Below, piece by piece: positions 26,261-34,984 of a stretch of DNA of 64,000 nt. Numbering within the stretch: the first letter of the stretch is position 1; every line of letters starts with the position of its first letter. The DNA comes from Sulfurimonas sp. C5 (GTDB taxonomy: Bacteria > Campylobacterota > Campylobacteria > Campylobacterales > Sulfurimonadaceae). Location: positions 1-64,000 of the forward strand of contig NZ_JARXNQ010000004.1 of the NCBI RefSeq assembly GCF_029872055.1, given 5' to 3'. The notes under the pieces are model-generated. The model made no database searches. It was given only the letters and a program-made list of their open reading frames with translations, and had not been told where the DNA came from. Made by a program: the position numbers and the translations under genes.

Positions 26261-27293
26261 CTTTTAAAACATTCCAAGACTCATTCGCAATTTCCAACTC
26301 TTCATCCGTATGAATAACAAAGCTTTCATATCGACCAATTAAGTCATTATCCAAAATTTTCTTTCTGATAATATCGGCATGTTCCCCTATACCACCGCTA
26401 AATACTATGGCATCAACTTTTCCTTCTAGCAGTACGAGATAAGAACCTATATACTTTTGAATTCTTCGTACCATCATATCAACTGCAAGTTTTGCACGAG
26501 GATCATCTCTGTTTAAAATATCTCGCAAGTCATTGTCACCGCAGATACCGAGAAGTCCTGACTTCTTGTTTAAGATCGTATCTACTTCATCAATACTGAG
26601 CCCAAGTGTCTTTTGCATATAAAGAACTATCTCCGCATCAATATCTCCACTGCGTGACCCCATAATCAAACCTTCTAATGGAGTGAACCCCATAGAGATA
26701 TCAATACTTTTACCGTTTTTAATTGCACAGATACTCTCTCCATTACCTAAATGAAGTGTTATTATATTTATATCTTCTATATTTTTTTCCAAGAATTTTG
26801 CGGCTTCATTCAGAAGGTATTTATGGGATGTTCCATGAAATCCATAACGTCTTATATGATGTGTTTCATAAAGGTCGTATGGGAGTGCGTAAAGATATGC
26901 TTTTTTCTCCAAAGATGTATGAAATGCAGTATCAAATATTGCTACTTGAGGGATATGTGGCACAATTGTTTGCATCAGTTTAATCCCTTCCAAATTCGCA
27001 GGGTTATGCAATGGTGCCAAAGGGATTAGCTTCTTTATAGTTTGTACAACCTCATCATTAATCAGCACCCCTTCCGAAAATTTTTCACCTCCGTGCACAA
27101 CCCTATGCCCTACTGCATCTATAGCATTAAAATTAAGATCTAAAAAATAAAATGCCTGACTATGAGCTTGAATAACTGAGTTTTTTTCTCCAATATGTTC
27201 TATATGCTTTACATATAAAACTTTACCGCTTGGTAACTCTATCACTTTTACTTTTAGAGATGAACTTCCCGCATTAACAATTAGTATATTCAT
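26253..27293 (-). CDS. ackA: Acetate kinase (short form)
   Basis: AckA transfers phosphate between acetyl phosphate and ADP. The 346-residue protein keeps the family motifs: NAGSSSLK (7-14), GHRVVHGGE (62-70), FDTAFH, HLGNGESICA, MGFTPLEGL and FSGGIGEHA. It is about 50 residues shorter than typical AckA, mostly in the region after the first strand and near the C-terminus. It overlaps the 3' end of pta by 20 bases, so the two enzymes are made together. Confidence 0.93.
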   Translation of the reverse strand: MNILIVNAGSSSLKVKVIELPSGKVLYVKHIEHIGEKNSVIQAHSQAFYFLDLNFNAIDAVGHRVVHGGEKFSEGVLINDEVVQTIKKLIPLAPLHNPANLEGIKLMQTIVPHIPQVAIFDTAFHTSLEKKAYLYALPYDLYETHHIRRYGFHGTSHKYLLNEAAKFLEKNIEDINIITLHLGNGESICAIKNGKSIDISMGFTPLEGLIMGSRSGDIDAEIVLYMQKTLGLSIDEVDTILNKKSGLLGICGDNDLRDILNRDDPRAKLAVDMMVRRIQKYIGSYLVLLEGKVDAIVFSGGIGEHADIIRKKILDNDLIGRYESFVIHTDEELEIANESWNVLKDI

Positions 27294-29370
27294 TTTGTCC
27301 TGCCTGTATCGCTGTAATTGCGATTGTATTGACTATATCTGCTACTAAACAACCTCTACTCAAATCATTTACAGGCTTTTTCAGTCCCTGAATAATAGGT
27401 CCAATGGCGATTACCCCACTACTTCTTTGTACTGCTTTGTAAGTATTGTTTCCCGTATTTAAATCGGGGAATATAAAGATAGTTGCTTCGCCTGCAACTT
27501 TTGAATTAGGCAATTTTTTTTGTGCGACCTCTTTATTAATGGCAGCATCATATTGGATAGGTCCTTCAATAAGTAGTTCAGGTGCTTTTTGTTGTACAAT
27601 CGTTGTCGCCGCTTTTACTTTTTCTACCTCGGTACCCCTGCCGCTTTCACCCGTTGAATACGAAAGCATTGCAATTTTCGGTTCTATGTCAAACAATTTT
27701 GCAGTTTGTGCCGAAGCTATGGCAATATCTGCAAGTGTTTCAGCATCCGGTTCTTGATTGATTGCACAATCTCCATATACTAATACTTTTGTGTCAAAAC
27801 ACATCAAAAATACCGAAGAGACTACTGAAATATTTTCAGGCGTTTTAATAATTTGAAGTGCCGGGCGCATAGTATCTGCCGTAGCGTGAACTGCACCGCT
27901 GACCATACCATCCGCATGTCCGCACTCAACCATCATTGTTGCAAAATAATTTTTATGCGTCATTGCATCTTCAGCAGCACCAAACGTTAACCCTTTTTCT
28001 TTCCTCATTTCATAAAATTTCTGAATAAAACCTGTCATTAATTCAGAATTCATATGATCTATAACAGTAGCTTTAGAAAGGTCAAGTCCAAGTCTTAAGT
28101 AATGCTCCTGAACCTCTTTTTCATTGCCCAGTAAAATAACCTCTGCAACATTACGGCGTAAAATAATCTCTGCCGCTCTTAAAATCCTTTCATCCTCACT
28201 CTCAGGCAAAACAATTCTTTTTTTATCTGCACTTGCCATTGCGAAGAGTTTATACTCAAACATCTGAGGTGTCATCAGTTCACTAAAGTTTTGTGCAATT
28301 TTCTCTTCAATTAAATTAAGATCGACACTTTTATAAAACTCACCAAGTGCTAAAGCTATCTTTCTTTCAGACGAGACACGAAATCTCGGATGAATATGTA
28401 AAATATTTTTTGCCGTATTGTAGGTATCTGTTGCAACAGAGAGAATAGGAATTTTAAAACTTTGCAACCCGTCAATCAATTTTTCGATATTTGGATGAAT
28501 TGACATATCAAAAGGAAAAACTATTCCGCTGATATTTGGATAAGCAGATGAATGCAATGCTCCTAGTAGTCCTAAAATAATCTCCGATCTGTCTGCAGGT
28601 ACAATTACCAAATCATCTTCTTGTATATGTTCTAAAAAATTATCAAGTGAAAGTGCTGCTACGCGAACTTCTTTGAAAGTTCTTGAGTAATCATGTTCAT
28701 TTACAAATACCTCTTTGGCATTGAGTCCCTCTATTAAGTCTTGTATTGTTGAAAGCCCTAACTCTTTATTCTCTTGAACCAAAAAAGTAGTATAAGGACT
28801 CTGCTGTGTTAATTTTAAAAGCTCTTCAAAGTCCTCTTTTTTGACTCTGTTTATGAAAGTTGCAAAATGATTTGATGCTTTTGAAGTGATATTCTCATTT
28901 TCAATAAGTATATCTTCATAAATATCTTTTGGTTCTTTTTCCTTGGCTCCCATAATATTGATGTAACCCGAACCAAAATTTTTTGCAATCTCTAAATTTA
29001 AATCATACGATATTGTTGAGCTTAAGGCATCTTTATTAATCCCTTCACACAAAATAAAGTCATAATGTTTTTCTAAATGTTTAAACTTTTCTATGAGTTG
29101 ATTTAATAACTCTGTTTCTTTTTTTTGCGATAACATCTGCTCTACATAAGAGACGTCAAACCCTACACATTCATGATAATCTATATCTAGTTTATATCTG
29201 TCTAATATAAATTCTATATTGTAGTCCATTTTAGGACTATCATAAATCACCGGTCGAAAAAATGCGACTTTATGCAAACGCCTTTTTAAAACTTCCATCA
29301 TTCCCATAGAGATAAAAAGGGAACCTACATTTTTTTCATTTGAAGCTATATAGAGTGATTTTATTTGCAT
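27274..29370 (-). CDS. pta: Phosphate acetyltransferase
   Basis: Pta interconverts acetyl-CoA and acetyl phosphate. The 698-residue protein is the long form: an N-terminal P-loop-like/BioD-type domain (about 1-220), a DRTGG domain (about 225-340) and the catalytic PTA domain (about 375-698, with VLPESEDERILRAAEI, GMVSGAVH and FPDLNTGN). It forms an operon with ackA, which starts 20 bases before its stop. Short-chain acid dissimilation or acetate assimilation are both possible. Confidence 0.95.
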   Translation of the reverse strand: MQIKSLYIASNEKNVGSLFISMGMMEVLKRRLHKVAFFRPVIYDSPKMDYNIEFILDRYKLDIDYHECVGFDVSYVEQMLSQKKETELLNQLIEKFKHLEKHYDFILCEGINKDALSSTISYDLNLEIAKNFGSGYINIMGAKEKEPKDIYEDILIENENITSKASNHFATFINRVKKEDFEELLKLTQQSPYTTFLVQENKELGLSTIQDLIEGLNAKEVFVNEHDYSRTFKEVRVAALSLDNFLEHIQEDDLVIVPADRSEIILGLLGALHSSAYPNISGIVFPFDMSIHPNIEKLIDGLQSFKIPILSVATDTYNTAKNILHIHPRFRVSSERKIALALGEFYKSVDLNLIEEKIAQNFSELMTPQMFEYKLFAMASADKKRIVLPESEDERILRAAEIILRRNVAEVILLGNEKEVQEHYLRLGLDLSKATVIDHMNSELMTGFIQKFYEMRKEKGLTFGAAEDAMTHKNYFATMMVECGHADGMVSGAVHATADTMRPALQIIKTPENISVVSSVFLMCFDTKVLVYGDCAINQEPDAETLADIAIASAQTAKLFDIEPKIAMLSYSTGESGRGTEVEKVKAATTIVQQKAPELLIEGPIQYDAAINKEVAQKKLPNSKVAGEATIFIFPDLNTGNNTYKAVQRSSGVIAIGPIIQGLKKPVNDLSRGCLVADIVNTIAITAIQAGQNEYTNC

Positions 29371-29447
29371 ACCTTTTTATCCCTCGTCGAATTTTAAAAC
29401 AGAGTTTTGCCGCTTATTGTATAATTCTATCTAAAAACGGAAACATT

Positions 29448-29885
29448 ATGTGTATATGTGGTAACGAAAAAGATTTTAACGAGTGTTGCGGACCTATTAT
29501 AAGTAAAGAAACACTTCCTAAAAGTGCCGAAGAATTAATGCGTAGCCGCTATTCTGCCTATGTTCAGGCAAACGGTGAATATTTAGTATATTCGGCAGTC
29601 AAAGAGAACCAGTACCAAGAAGATATAGCTTTAATCGAAGAGTTCTCAAACTCTGTAGAATGGTTAAAACTTGATGTATTGGAAGTAACGCCAAATACGG
29701 TAGAGTTTAAAGCCTATTATCGTGATAAAGATGGTATCCAAGTACTGCATGAAAAAAGTAATTTTGTTCAAGAAGACGGTGTTTGGAAATATAAAGACGG
29801 TGAACTCTACAATACAAAAATAGAGAGGAATGAAAGCTGTCCTTGCGGAAGTGGAAAAAAATATAAAAAATGCTGCGCTAAATAG
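29448..29885 (+). CDS. YchJ-family protein with SEC-C zinc motifs
   Basis: The 145-residue protein starts with CICGNEKDFNECCGPII and ends with CPCGSGKKYKKCC, two cysteine sets of the SEC-C zinc-binding type. A central SnoaL-like alpha/beta domain holds LMRSRYSAYV. This arrangement is the YchJ family, of unknown function. I chose ATG 29448 because the conserved start follows immediately and the upstream in-frame extension from 29340 lies over the pta promoter. It converges on the acetyltransferase gene with an 8-base overlap. Confidence 0.88.
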   Translation: MCICGNEKDFNECCGPIISKETLPKSAEELMRSRYSAYVQANGEYLVYSAVKENQYQEDIALIEEFSNSVEWLKLDVLEVTPNTVEFKAYYRDKDGIQVLHEKSNFVQEDGVWKYKDGELYNTKIERNESCPCGSGKKYKKCCAK

Positions 29886-30294
29886 CTTTTACAAACACAA
29901 AGCTTTTTTTCTCAAATCCGTTATTTTCATAAAACCTGTGTGCATTTTCTCTCGCAAATCCTGAAGAGAGTACAAGGTTCTCACATGCTGCCATCTTTGC
30001 ATAATCGTGCAGATATTCAATCATCATCTTCCCGTATCCCTGACTTTGAAAGCTGTTTTGTGTCACTAGTTCATATACAAAAAGATGGCGTTTATGATAA
30101 AGGTTTGTACTTACGGCGACACCTGCATAGGTTATCAGCTTATCCTTTTCAAAAATTCCAATCATGGTGTAGTTAATATCGCGCATCTCATAGATCAGAT
30201 CTTCAAATTCATTATAAGTGAGTGCAGATCTTAGTTCTTTGACTACATCCCACGCAATATCCAGTTCTTTTAAAGTAAGTTCTCTTATTTGCAT
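29878..30294 (-). CDS. GNAT-family N-acetyltransferase
   Basis: The 138-residue protein is a single GNAT domain. The acetyl-CoA-binding region reads ELVTQNSFQSQGYGKMMIEYL (about 74-94), matching the Q/RxxGxG/A pattern, and the last strand has HRFYENNGFEKKSF. It acetylates an unknown amine. It stands alone between convergent ychJ and a divergent tiny lipoprotein gene. Confidence 0.88.
   Translation of the reverse strand: MQIRELTLKELDIAWDVVKELRSALTYNEFEDLIYEMRDINYTMIGIFEKDKLITYAGVAVSTNLYHKRHLFVYELVTQNSFQSQGYGKMMIEYLHDYAKMAACENLVLSSGFARENAHRFYENNGFEKKSFVFVKAI
29884..29910 (+). terminator. Terminator candidate after the ychJ-like gene
   Basis: AGCTTT (29884-29889) pairs with AAAGCT (29899-29904) around a 9-base loop, and a run of T follows to 29910. 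The stem is short. It lies in the end of the convergent acetyltransferase gene. Confidence 0.4.
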
Positions 30295-30348
30295 TGGGGT
30301 ATTTTAACACTATTTTGGTATAATTGCGAAAAATTTGAAGGCATACTA

Positions 30349-30486
30349 ATGAAACCTATCATTCTAGCAATTTTCACACTACTTATTTTAAACGGATGTT
30401 CTGCAAAAGAGTTTAATGAGGGTGTTGATAGCATTACAAATGATATTAGCAATGCTTTTAATAGTTCGAAAGACAATTCAAACTAA
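30349..30486 (+). CDS. Very small lipoprotein
   Basis: The 45-residue protein has a lipoprotein signal peptide (KPIILAIFTLLILNG) with a lipobox LNGC, giving a mature peptide of only about 29 residues after the cysteine. It resembles entericidin-size small lipoproteins only in general shape. I chose ATG 30349 because it gives a clean signal peptide; an earlier in-frame ATG exists at 30289. It precedes the ABC-F gene by 25 bases. Function is unknown. Confidence 0.6.
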   Translation: MKPIILAIFTLLILNGCSAKEFNEGVDSITNDISNAFNSSKDNSN

Positions 30487-30511
30487 ACTTCAACGAATAG
30501 GCAATTAAATC

Positions 30512-32116
30512 ATGGTAACTGTACAAAACTTAACAATGAGATATGGAAACAGAGTTCTGTTTCAAGACATTAACTTAAAACTTGACCGCAATAAACGTTA
30601 CGGTCTTATTGGTGCAAACGGTGCCGGAAAAACTACTTTTTTAAAAATTTTATCTGGACAAATCAAAGAGTATGAAGGGGAAGTGATCATCCCTAAAGCA
30701 AATAAAGTCGGTGTACTTGGACAAAACCAGTATGCATTTGAAGATTATACGATTATGGATGCTGTTTTATACGGAAACAAAAGACTTTATGATGCGATCA
30801 AAGAAAAAGAAGAGATCTATATGACTGGTGATTTTGAAGACGATGCGGTAAATAATCGTCTTGCAGAACTGGAGACTATCTGTGTAGAGGAAGACCCTAC
30901 GTATGAGTACGATGTAAACATTTCAAAGATCTTAGAAAATGTGGGTATCCCTGCGGATCAACATAATGAACTAATGTCTACACTTGATAGTGCTGACAAA
31001 TTCAAAGTTCTTCTTGCGCAAGTTCTTTATCCGAAACCTGATGTTCTTTTCCTCGATGAGCCTACGAATAACCTTGACATTGAGACTATCAGCTGGTTAG
31101 AGCATGAATTACAACGCCACGAAGGGACAATGGTAGTTATCTCTCACGATAGACACTTCCTAAATGCAGTTGTAACAAATATTTTAGACGTTGACTACCA
31201 AAAAATTCGTGAATTTACTGGTAATTACGATGACTGGTATATTGCTGCAAATGTTTTAGCAAAACAACAAGAGCTAGATAACGCTAAAAAACTTAAAGAA
31301 AAAGAGCAATTAGAAGCATTCGTTCGCCGTTTCTCTGCAAATGCATCAAAAGCAAAACAAGCAACTTCAAGACAAAAGCAACTTGAAAAACTTCAAATTG
31401 ACGACATCAAACCATCGTCTCGCCGTGATCCTTCTATCGTTTTCAAAGCAAAACGTGTAATGGGTGACGAAGCATTAAATGTTATTGATGTTTCACACTC
31501 TTACGGAGATAACGAAGTTCTAAGAAACGTATCTTTTAAAGTAAATCCGGGTGAAAAGATAGCACTTATCGGTGGAAACGGTGTTGGTAAAACAACACTA
31601 ATGAAAATCCTTATGGAAGAGATGAAACCAAGTACGAGCGGTGAAATTCAATGGGGTGCTACAATTGAGAACTCTTATTTCCCTCAAGACACTGCAGATA
31701 TCATCAAAAGTGACGGTACACTTTACGACTGGTTACGTGCATTTGATCCAAAACGTGAAATCGCAGAGATCAGAAACTGTCTAGGGCGTATGCTTTTCTC
31801 AGGTGAACAACAAGAGAAATCTGTTTCATCTATCTCAGGTGGGGAAAAACACCGTATGATGCTTTCAAAAATGATGCTAGAGGGTGGAAACTTCTTACTT
31901 TTAGATGAACCTACCAACCACCTTGACCTTGAAGCGATTGTAGCACTTGGTGAAGCATTACATGAATTTAACGGCAACGTGATCTGTGTATCTCATGACC
32001 GTGAGTTACTTGATGCATTTGCTACTCGTATTATTGAGCTTCATGATGATGGTTCATACATAGACTTCGAAGGCTCTTACGAAGAATTTGCAGAGATGAA
32101 AGAGGCGCAAAAATAA
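30512..32116 (+). CDS. ABC-F family ATPase (YbiT-like)
   Basis: The 534-residue protein has two ABC ATPase domains and no membrane helices, as in ABC-F ribosome-associated factors. Walker A motifs are GANGAGKT (34-41) and GGNGVGKT (about 350). The first aspartate-rich site reads LDEPTNNLD and the second LDEPTNHLD; the second signature is SISGGEKHRM. The linker (about 240-310) is Lys/Gln-rich, as in the P-site tRNA-interaction motif. Its stop codon overlaps the next ATG by one base. Confidence 0.93.
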   Translation: MVTVQNLTMRYGNRVLFQDINLKLDRNKRYGLIGANGAGKTTFLKILSGQIKEYEGEVIIPKANKVGVLGQNQYAFEDYTIMDAVLYGNKRLYDAIKEKEEIYMTGDFEDDAVNNRLAELETICVEEDPTYEYDVNISKILENVGIPADQHNELMSTLDSADKFKVLLAQVLYPKPDVLFLDEPTNNLDIETISWLEHELQRHEGTMVVISHDRHFLNAVVTNILDVDYQKIREFTGNYDDWYIAANVLAKQQELDNAKKLKEKEQLEAFVRRFSANASKAKQATSRQKQLEKLQIDDIKPSSRRDPSIVFKAKRVMGDEALNVIDVSHSYGDNEVLRNVSFKVNPGEKIALIGGNGVGKTTLMKILMEEMKPSTSGEIQWGATIENSYFPQDTADIIKSDGTLYDWLRAFDPKREIAEIRNCLGRMLFSGEQQEKSVSSISGGEKHRMMLSKMMLEGGNFLLLDEPTNHLDLEAIVALGEALHEFNGNVICVSHDRELLDAFATRIIELHDDGSYIDFEGSYEEFAEMKEAQK

Positions 32117-32973
32117 TGGAGTATAAAGAGTTTTTAGGGCTTGGTATTGCCGGAAACTTTGCACTTCACTTAGCACAAGCAGGTGAACTAGAAGATTTTA
32201 AAGACGTAATCACAGAAGATGAAGCAGCTCCTAAAGGGATGTTTCCTTTTTATCTTCCTTGTGAAAAGTCTGTTGCATCTTCATTAGAATATAAACCTAA
32301 AGATATGCTTTTTACATATCCTCTTTCAAGTAATACTATTACGCTACCAAAAGAGGATGTAAATGTTCAGGCTGAACCTGAAGTTGGTCTTGTTTGTGAA
32401 ATTGAATATGAAGGTACTCAAATCACGAACATAATACCGACACATTTTGGTGCATATAACGATTGCTCGATTCGTGTTGCAGGAGCTTCAAAAATCAGTG
32501 ACAAAAAAAACTGGGGGATCAACTCTAAGGGTGTAAGTAAAAAACTTTTTAAAATTGATAAATTTAGTGATGGTGGAGTCATGGACAACTTCAGCATTGC
32601 AAGTTTTTTACGCCGTAATGATGAAGTACATGCTTATGGTGAAGATGTTACATTAAACGGTTACAGCTATTTTTATGAAAAACTGACTGAGTGGATTAAA
32701 AACCAAATCAATACTCAAAAAGAGTTCGGACCATTAGAGCCGATTTCTGAGTATATCAATGCATGTGGAAAACCGACAAAAGCATTAATCAGCATCGGTG
32801 CTACACGTTATACAAACTATGGCGAAACAACATTTTTACAAGAAAATGATGAAGTTATTGTTGTAGTTTATGACAATACAAAAATATCATCTTCTAAAGT
32901 TGTAGATGCAGTGAAAAACAGTACATATGATTCAACTATAATGAGTGTTCTCTCTCAAAAAGTAGAAAAATAA
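32116..32973 (+). CDS. DUF5718-like protein, possibly of the FAH-like fold
   Basis: The 285-residue protein starts EYKEFLGLGIAGNFALHLAQAGE, which I recall as the DUF5718 family of Campylobacterota; function is unknown. The AEPEVGLVCEIEYEG and later DVTLNGYSYFYEKL segments have the rhythm of fumarylacetoacetate-hydrolase-like proteins, a weak suggestion. It is cotranslated with the ABC-F gene (one-base stop/start overlap) and with the SUI1-like gene (one-base overlap), so its role may relate to translation. The DUF number is from memory. Confidence 0.6.
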   Translation: MEYKEFLGLGIAGNFALHLAQAGELEDFKDVITEDEAAPKGMFPFYLPCEKSVASSLEYKPKDMLFTYPLSSNTITLPKEDVNVQAEPEVGLVCEIEYEGTQITNIIPTHFGAYNDCSIRVAGASKISDKKNWGINSKGVSKKLFKIDKFSDGGVMDNFSIASFLRRNDEVHAYGEDVTLNGYSYFYEKLTEWIKNQINTQKEFGPLEPISEYINACGKPTKALISIGATRYTNYGETTFLQENDEVIVVVYDNTKISSSKVVDAVKNSTYDSTIMSVLSQKVEK

Positions 32974-33314
32974 TGTCCAGAGGAAAAAAGTTAGATCTGT
33001 TTATAGGTGCAAATATTGAAGATGGCTGGAATGAAATAGAAGAGAAAAAAAACACTTCTAAAAAAACTGTCTTAAGTCTGAATAAACATCAACTTTTTTT
33101 CTCAAAAGAGAAGCGTAGAGGCAAAGTTGTAACGCTTGTAGGAGAGTTTCAACTTGAAAAAAACAATGCCGAGGAACTTCTCAAAAAACTCAAAAAAAAG
33201 CTTGGCTGCGGTGGAAGTTTTAAAGATGGCTTTATGGAATTCCAAGGGGAACTCAAAGAAAAACTTCGGCCTCTCTTAGTTGATGAAGGTTTTAACTTCA
33301 AAGCCAAGCACTAA
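32973..33314 (+). CDS. SUI1/eIF1-like translation factor (YciH-type)
   Basis: The 113-residue protein ends with the SUI1 fold: RRGKVVTLVGEFQL, an LLKKLKKKLGCGGSFKDG loop and FQGELKEKLRPLLVDEGF. Bacterial YciH and archaeal aIF1 share this pattern and influence start-site selection. The first 45 residues are a charged linker. It is the last gene of a coupled set with the ABC-F ATPase and the DUF5718-like gene. It converges on the Na/phosphate cotransporter with a 4-base overlap. Confidence 0.87.
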   Translation: MSRGKKLDLFIGANIEDGWNEIEEKKNTSKKTVLSLNKHQLFFSKEKRRGKVVTLVGEFQLEKNNAEELLKKLKKKLGCGGSFKDGFMEFQGELKEKLRPLLVDEGFNFKAKH

Positions 33315-34981
33315 AGTTCTTTTTCCTCTTCAACTTGTTCTTCCATTTCAAATACAATTTCTAAGACTCTAGCAGCATCAACAAACGAACTTATAGCCAA
33401 AAGTACAGAACGGTTAGAATTTAAAAAGGCAACAACAGCCTTTTCATCTAGTGAGTCCTTCTCAAAATTTCTTGTCAGCTTGTTTACAAAACTTTTATTC
33501 TCTTTGAGAATCTCCTCATGATTTTTATGGATTACCTCTGCCGAAGTTTTTTTATCTCCGTATAAAAGAGCATTTTGCATAGCTTTTACAAGATTTTCAC
33601 GGATTAAATTAAAGTAGTATTGCATCTTCTCATCATCACTTTGAAAAAACTCATCCACATTATTTTTGATATCTTTTAATATTCTTGCAGTATAAACAGA
33701 CTCTCTGGAAGCTGTATACAAAGTATCTAAGGCTTGTGATTGTTCTTCTGTTAATGGAAGTTCACTAATTTTATTGAGGTATTTGATTGTCTCAAATTCT
33801 ACACTTTTTAATGTATCATATCTTTTATTGTAATCAAAATCATACTCTTTTGTAGCATCATGAACGATTTGATAAGGCAGTTTTTCCATCTTCAAAACTT
33901 CACTTGGTTTGATATTTACAATCATACAACTAAATTTAATCGTATTTATAAATAGATGGGAAATCTCATTTCTAATGGCTATTAATGCACTCTCTGCAAC
34001 TGTTGGTTCAACCATATGGATATATTTAGTTGCCACTTCTTTTTTTACGATAAACAATTTATTTAAAAATGCTGCTATTTTATTAATAAATGGACTTAAA
34101 AGAATAACTCCCAAAATATTAAACATGGTATGAAAAAGTGCCAATGCAGTAACAGAGTCATTTTTAAAATGAAGGAACTCTAGAATAAAATAAGTAAGCT
34201 GCGAAAGAAAAATAAATGCTATTGCTGCTGTGAATATATTAAAAAGCAGGTGAGCTGCAGCCACTCTTTTCTTATATGACACCCCGCCAATTGCTCCAAG
34301 TATAGCTGTTGCAGTTGTACCAATATTTGTCCCAATGGCCATAGCTGCAGCCATATCGAAAGTAAGAATATGACTACTTAGAGCACTTAAGATGATTGCT
34401 GTTGCCGCCGAACTTGATTGAATCAAGGCAGTAATTATAAGCCCTAAAAGTAGAAAAATAAAAAGCGGGAAGTTTTTATAAGAAGCCAGATCTATTCCCA
34501 GAGCAAACCCTTCAATAGCTGTCTTGAGAATATCTAATCCCATAAACAATAGGCCAAAACCGACAAATATCTTTGCTGTAGCACTCAGTTTTCTGTTTTT
34601 TACAAACATAAGAACAATACCGCCTAGACCTATCATAGGCAATGCAAATACTTCAATTTTTACTTTAAATCCAAGTATTGCTACCAACCAGGCTGTTGCA
34701 GTAGTTCCGATATTCGCACCGAAAATAATTCCTATCGCACCGTTTAAAGTGATCAACGAAGCACTTACAAAAGAAAGAGTCATTAACGTTACAACTGAAG
34801 AACTTTGCAATAATGCCGTGGCCAATCCACCTGTTACAATCGCTTTCATGTTTGTCTGGGTTGATTGTTTTAACCATCTTTTAAACTTTATTCCAGCGAA
34901 TTCCTTAAGTGCCAGCTCCATATATCCCATTCCAAATAGGAACATACCAAGCCCGCTAAGTGCTATTATGATATTGTACAT
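33311..34981 (-). CDS. Na+/phosphate cotransporter
   Basis: The 556-residue protein has two Na/Pi cotransporter repeats, each with a QSSS motif (ALLQSSSVVTL in the first, LIQSSSAATAI in the second), and about eight membrane helices in residues 1-310. The C-terminal third is helical and PhoU-like, as in the NptA/YjbB group. It should move phosphate with sodium across the inner membrane; the direction is not clear from sequence. It starts 3 bases after the end of the GGDEF gene, so they may be cotranscribed. Confidence 0.92.
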   Translation of the reverse strand: MYNIIIALSGLGMFLFGMGYMELALKEFAGIKFKRWLKQSTQTNMKAIVTGGLATALLQSSSVVTLMTLSFVSASLITLNGAIGIIFGANIGTTATAWLVAILGFKVKIEVFALPMIGLGGIVLMFVKNRKLSATAKIFVGFGLLFMGLDILKTAIEGFALGIDLASYKNFPLFIFLLLGLIITALIQSSSAATAIILSALSSHILTFDMAAAMAIGTNIGTTATAILGAIGGVSYKKRVAAAHLLFNIFTAAIAFIFLSQLTYFILEFLHFKNDSVTALALFHTMFNILGVILLSPFINKIAAFLNKLFIVKKEVATKYIHMVEPTVAESALIAIRNEISHLFINTIKFSCMIVNIKPSEVLKMEKLPYQIVHDATKEYDFDYNKRYDTLKSVEFETIKYLNKISELPLTEEQSQALDTLYTASRESVYTARILKDIKNNVDEFFQSDDEKMQYYFNLIRENLVKAMQNALLYGDKKTSAEVIHKNHEEILKENKSFVNKLTRNFEKDSLDEKAVVAFLNSNRSVLLAISSFVDAARVLEIVFEMEEQVEEEKEL

Positions 34982-34984
34982 GTT

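Noticed and set aside
27446-27757. 103-codon plus-strand open frame within pta
   Set aside because: The catalytic domain of pta is unambiguous on the minus strand.
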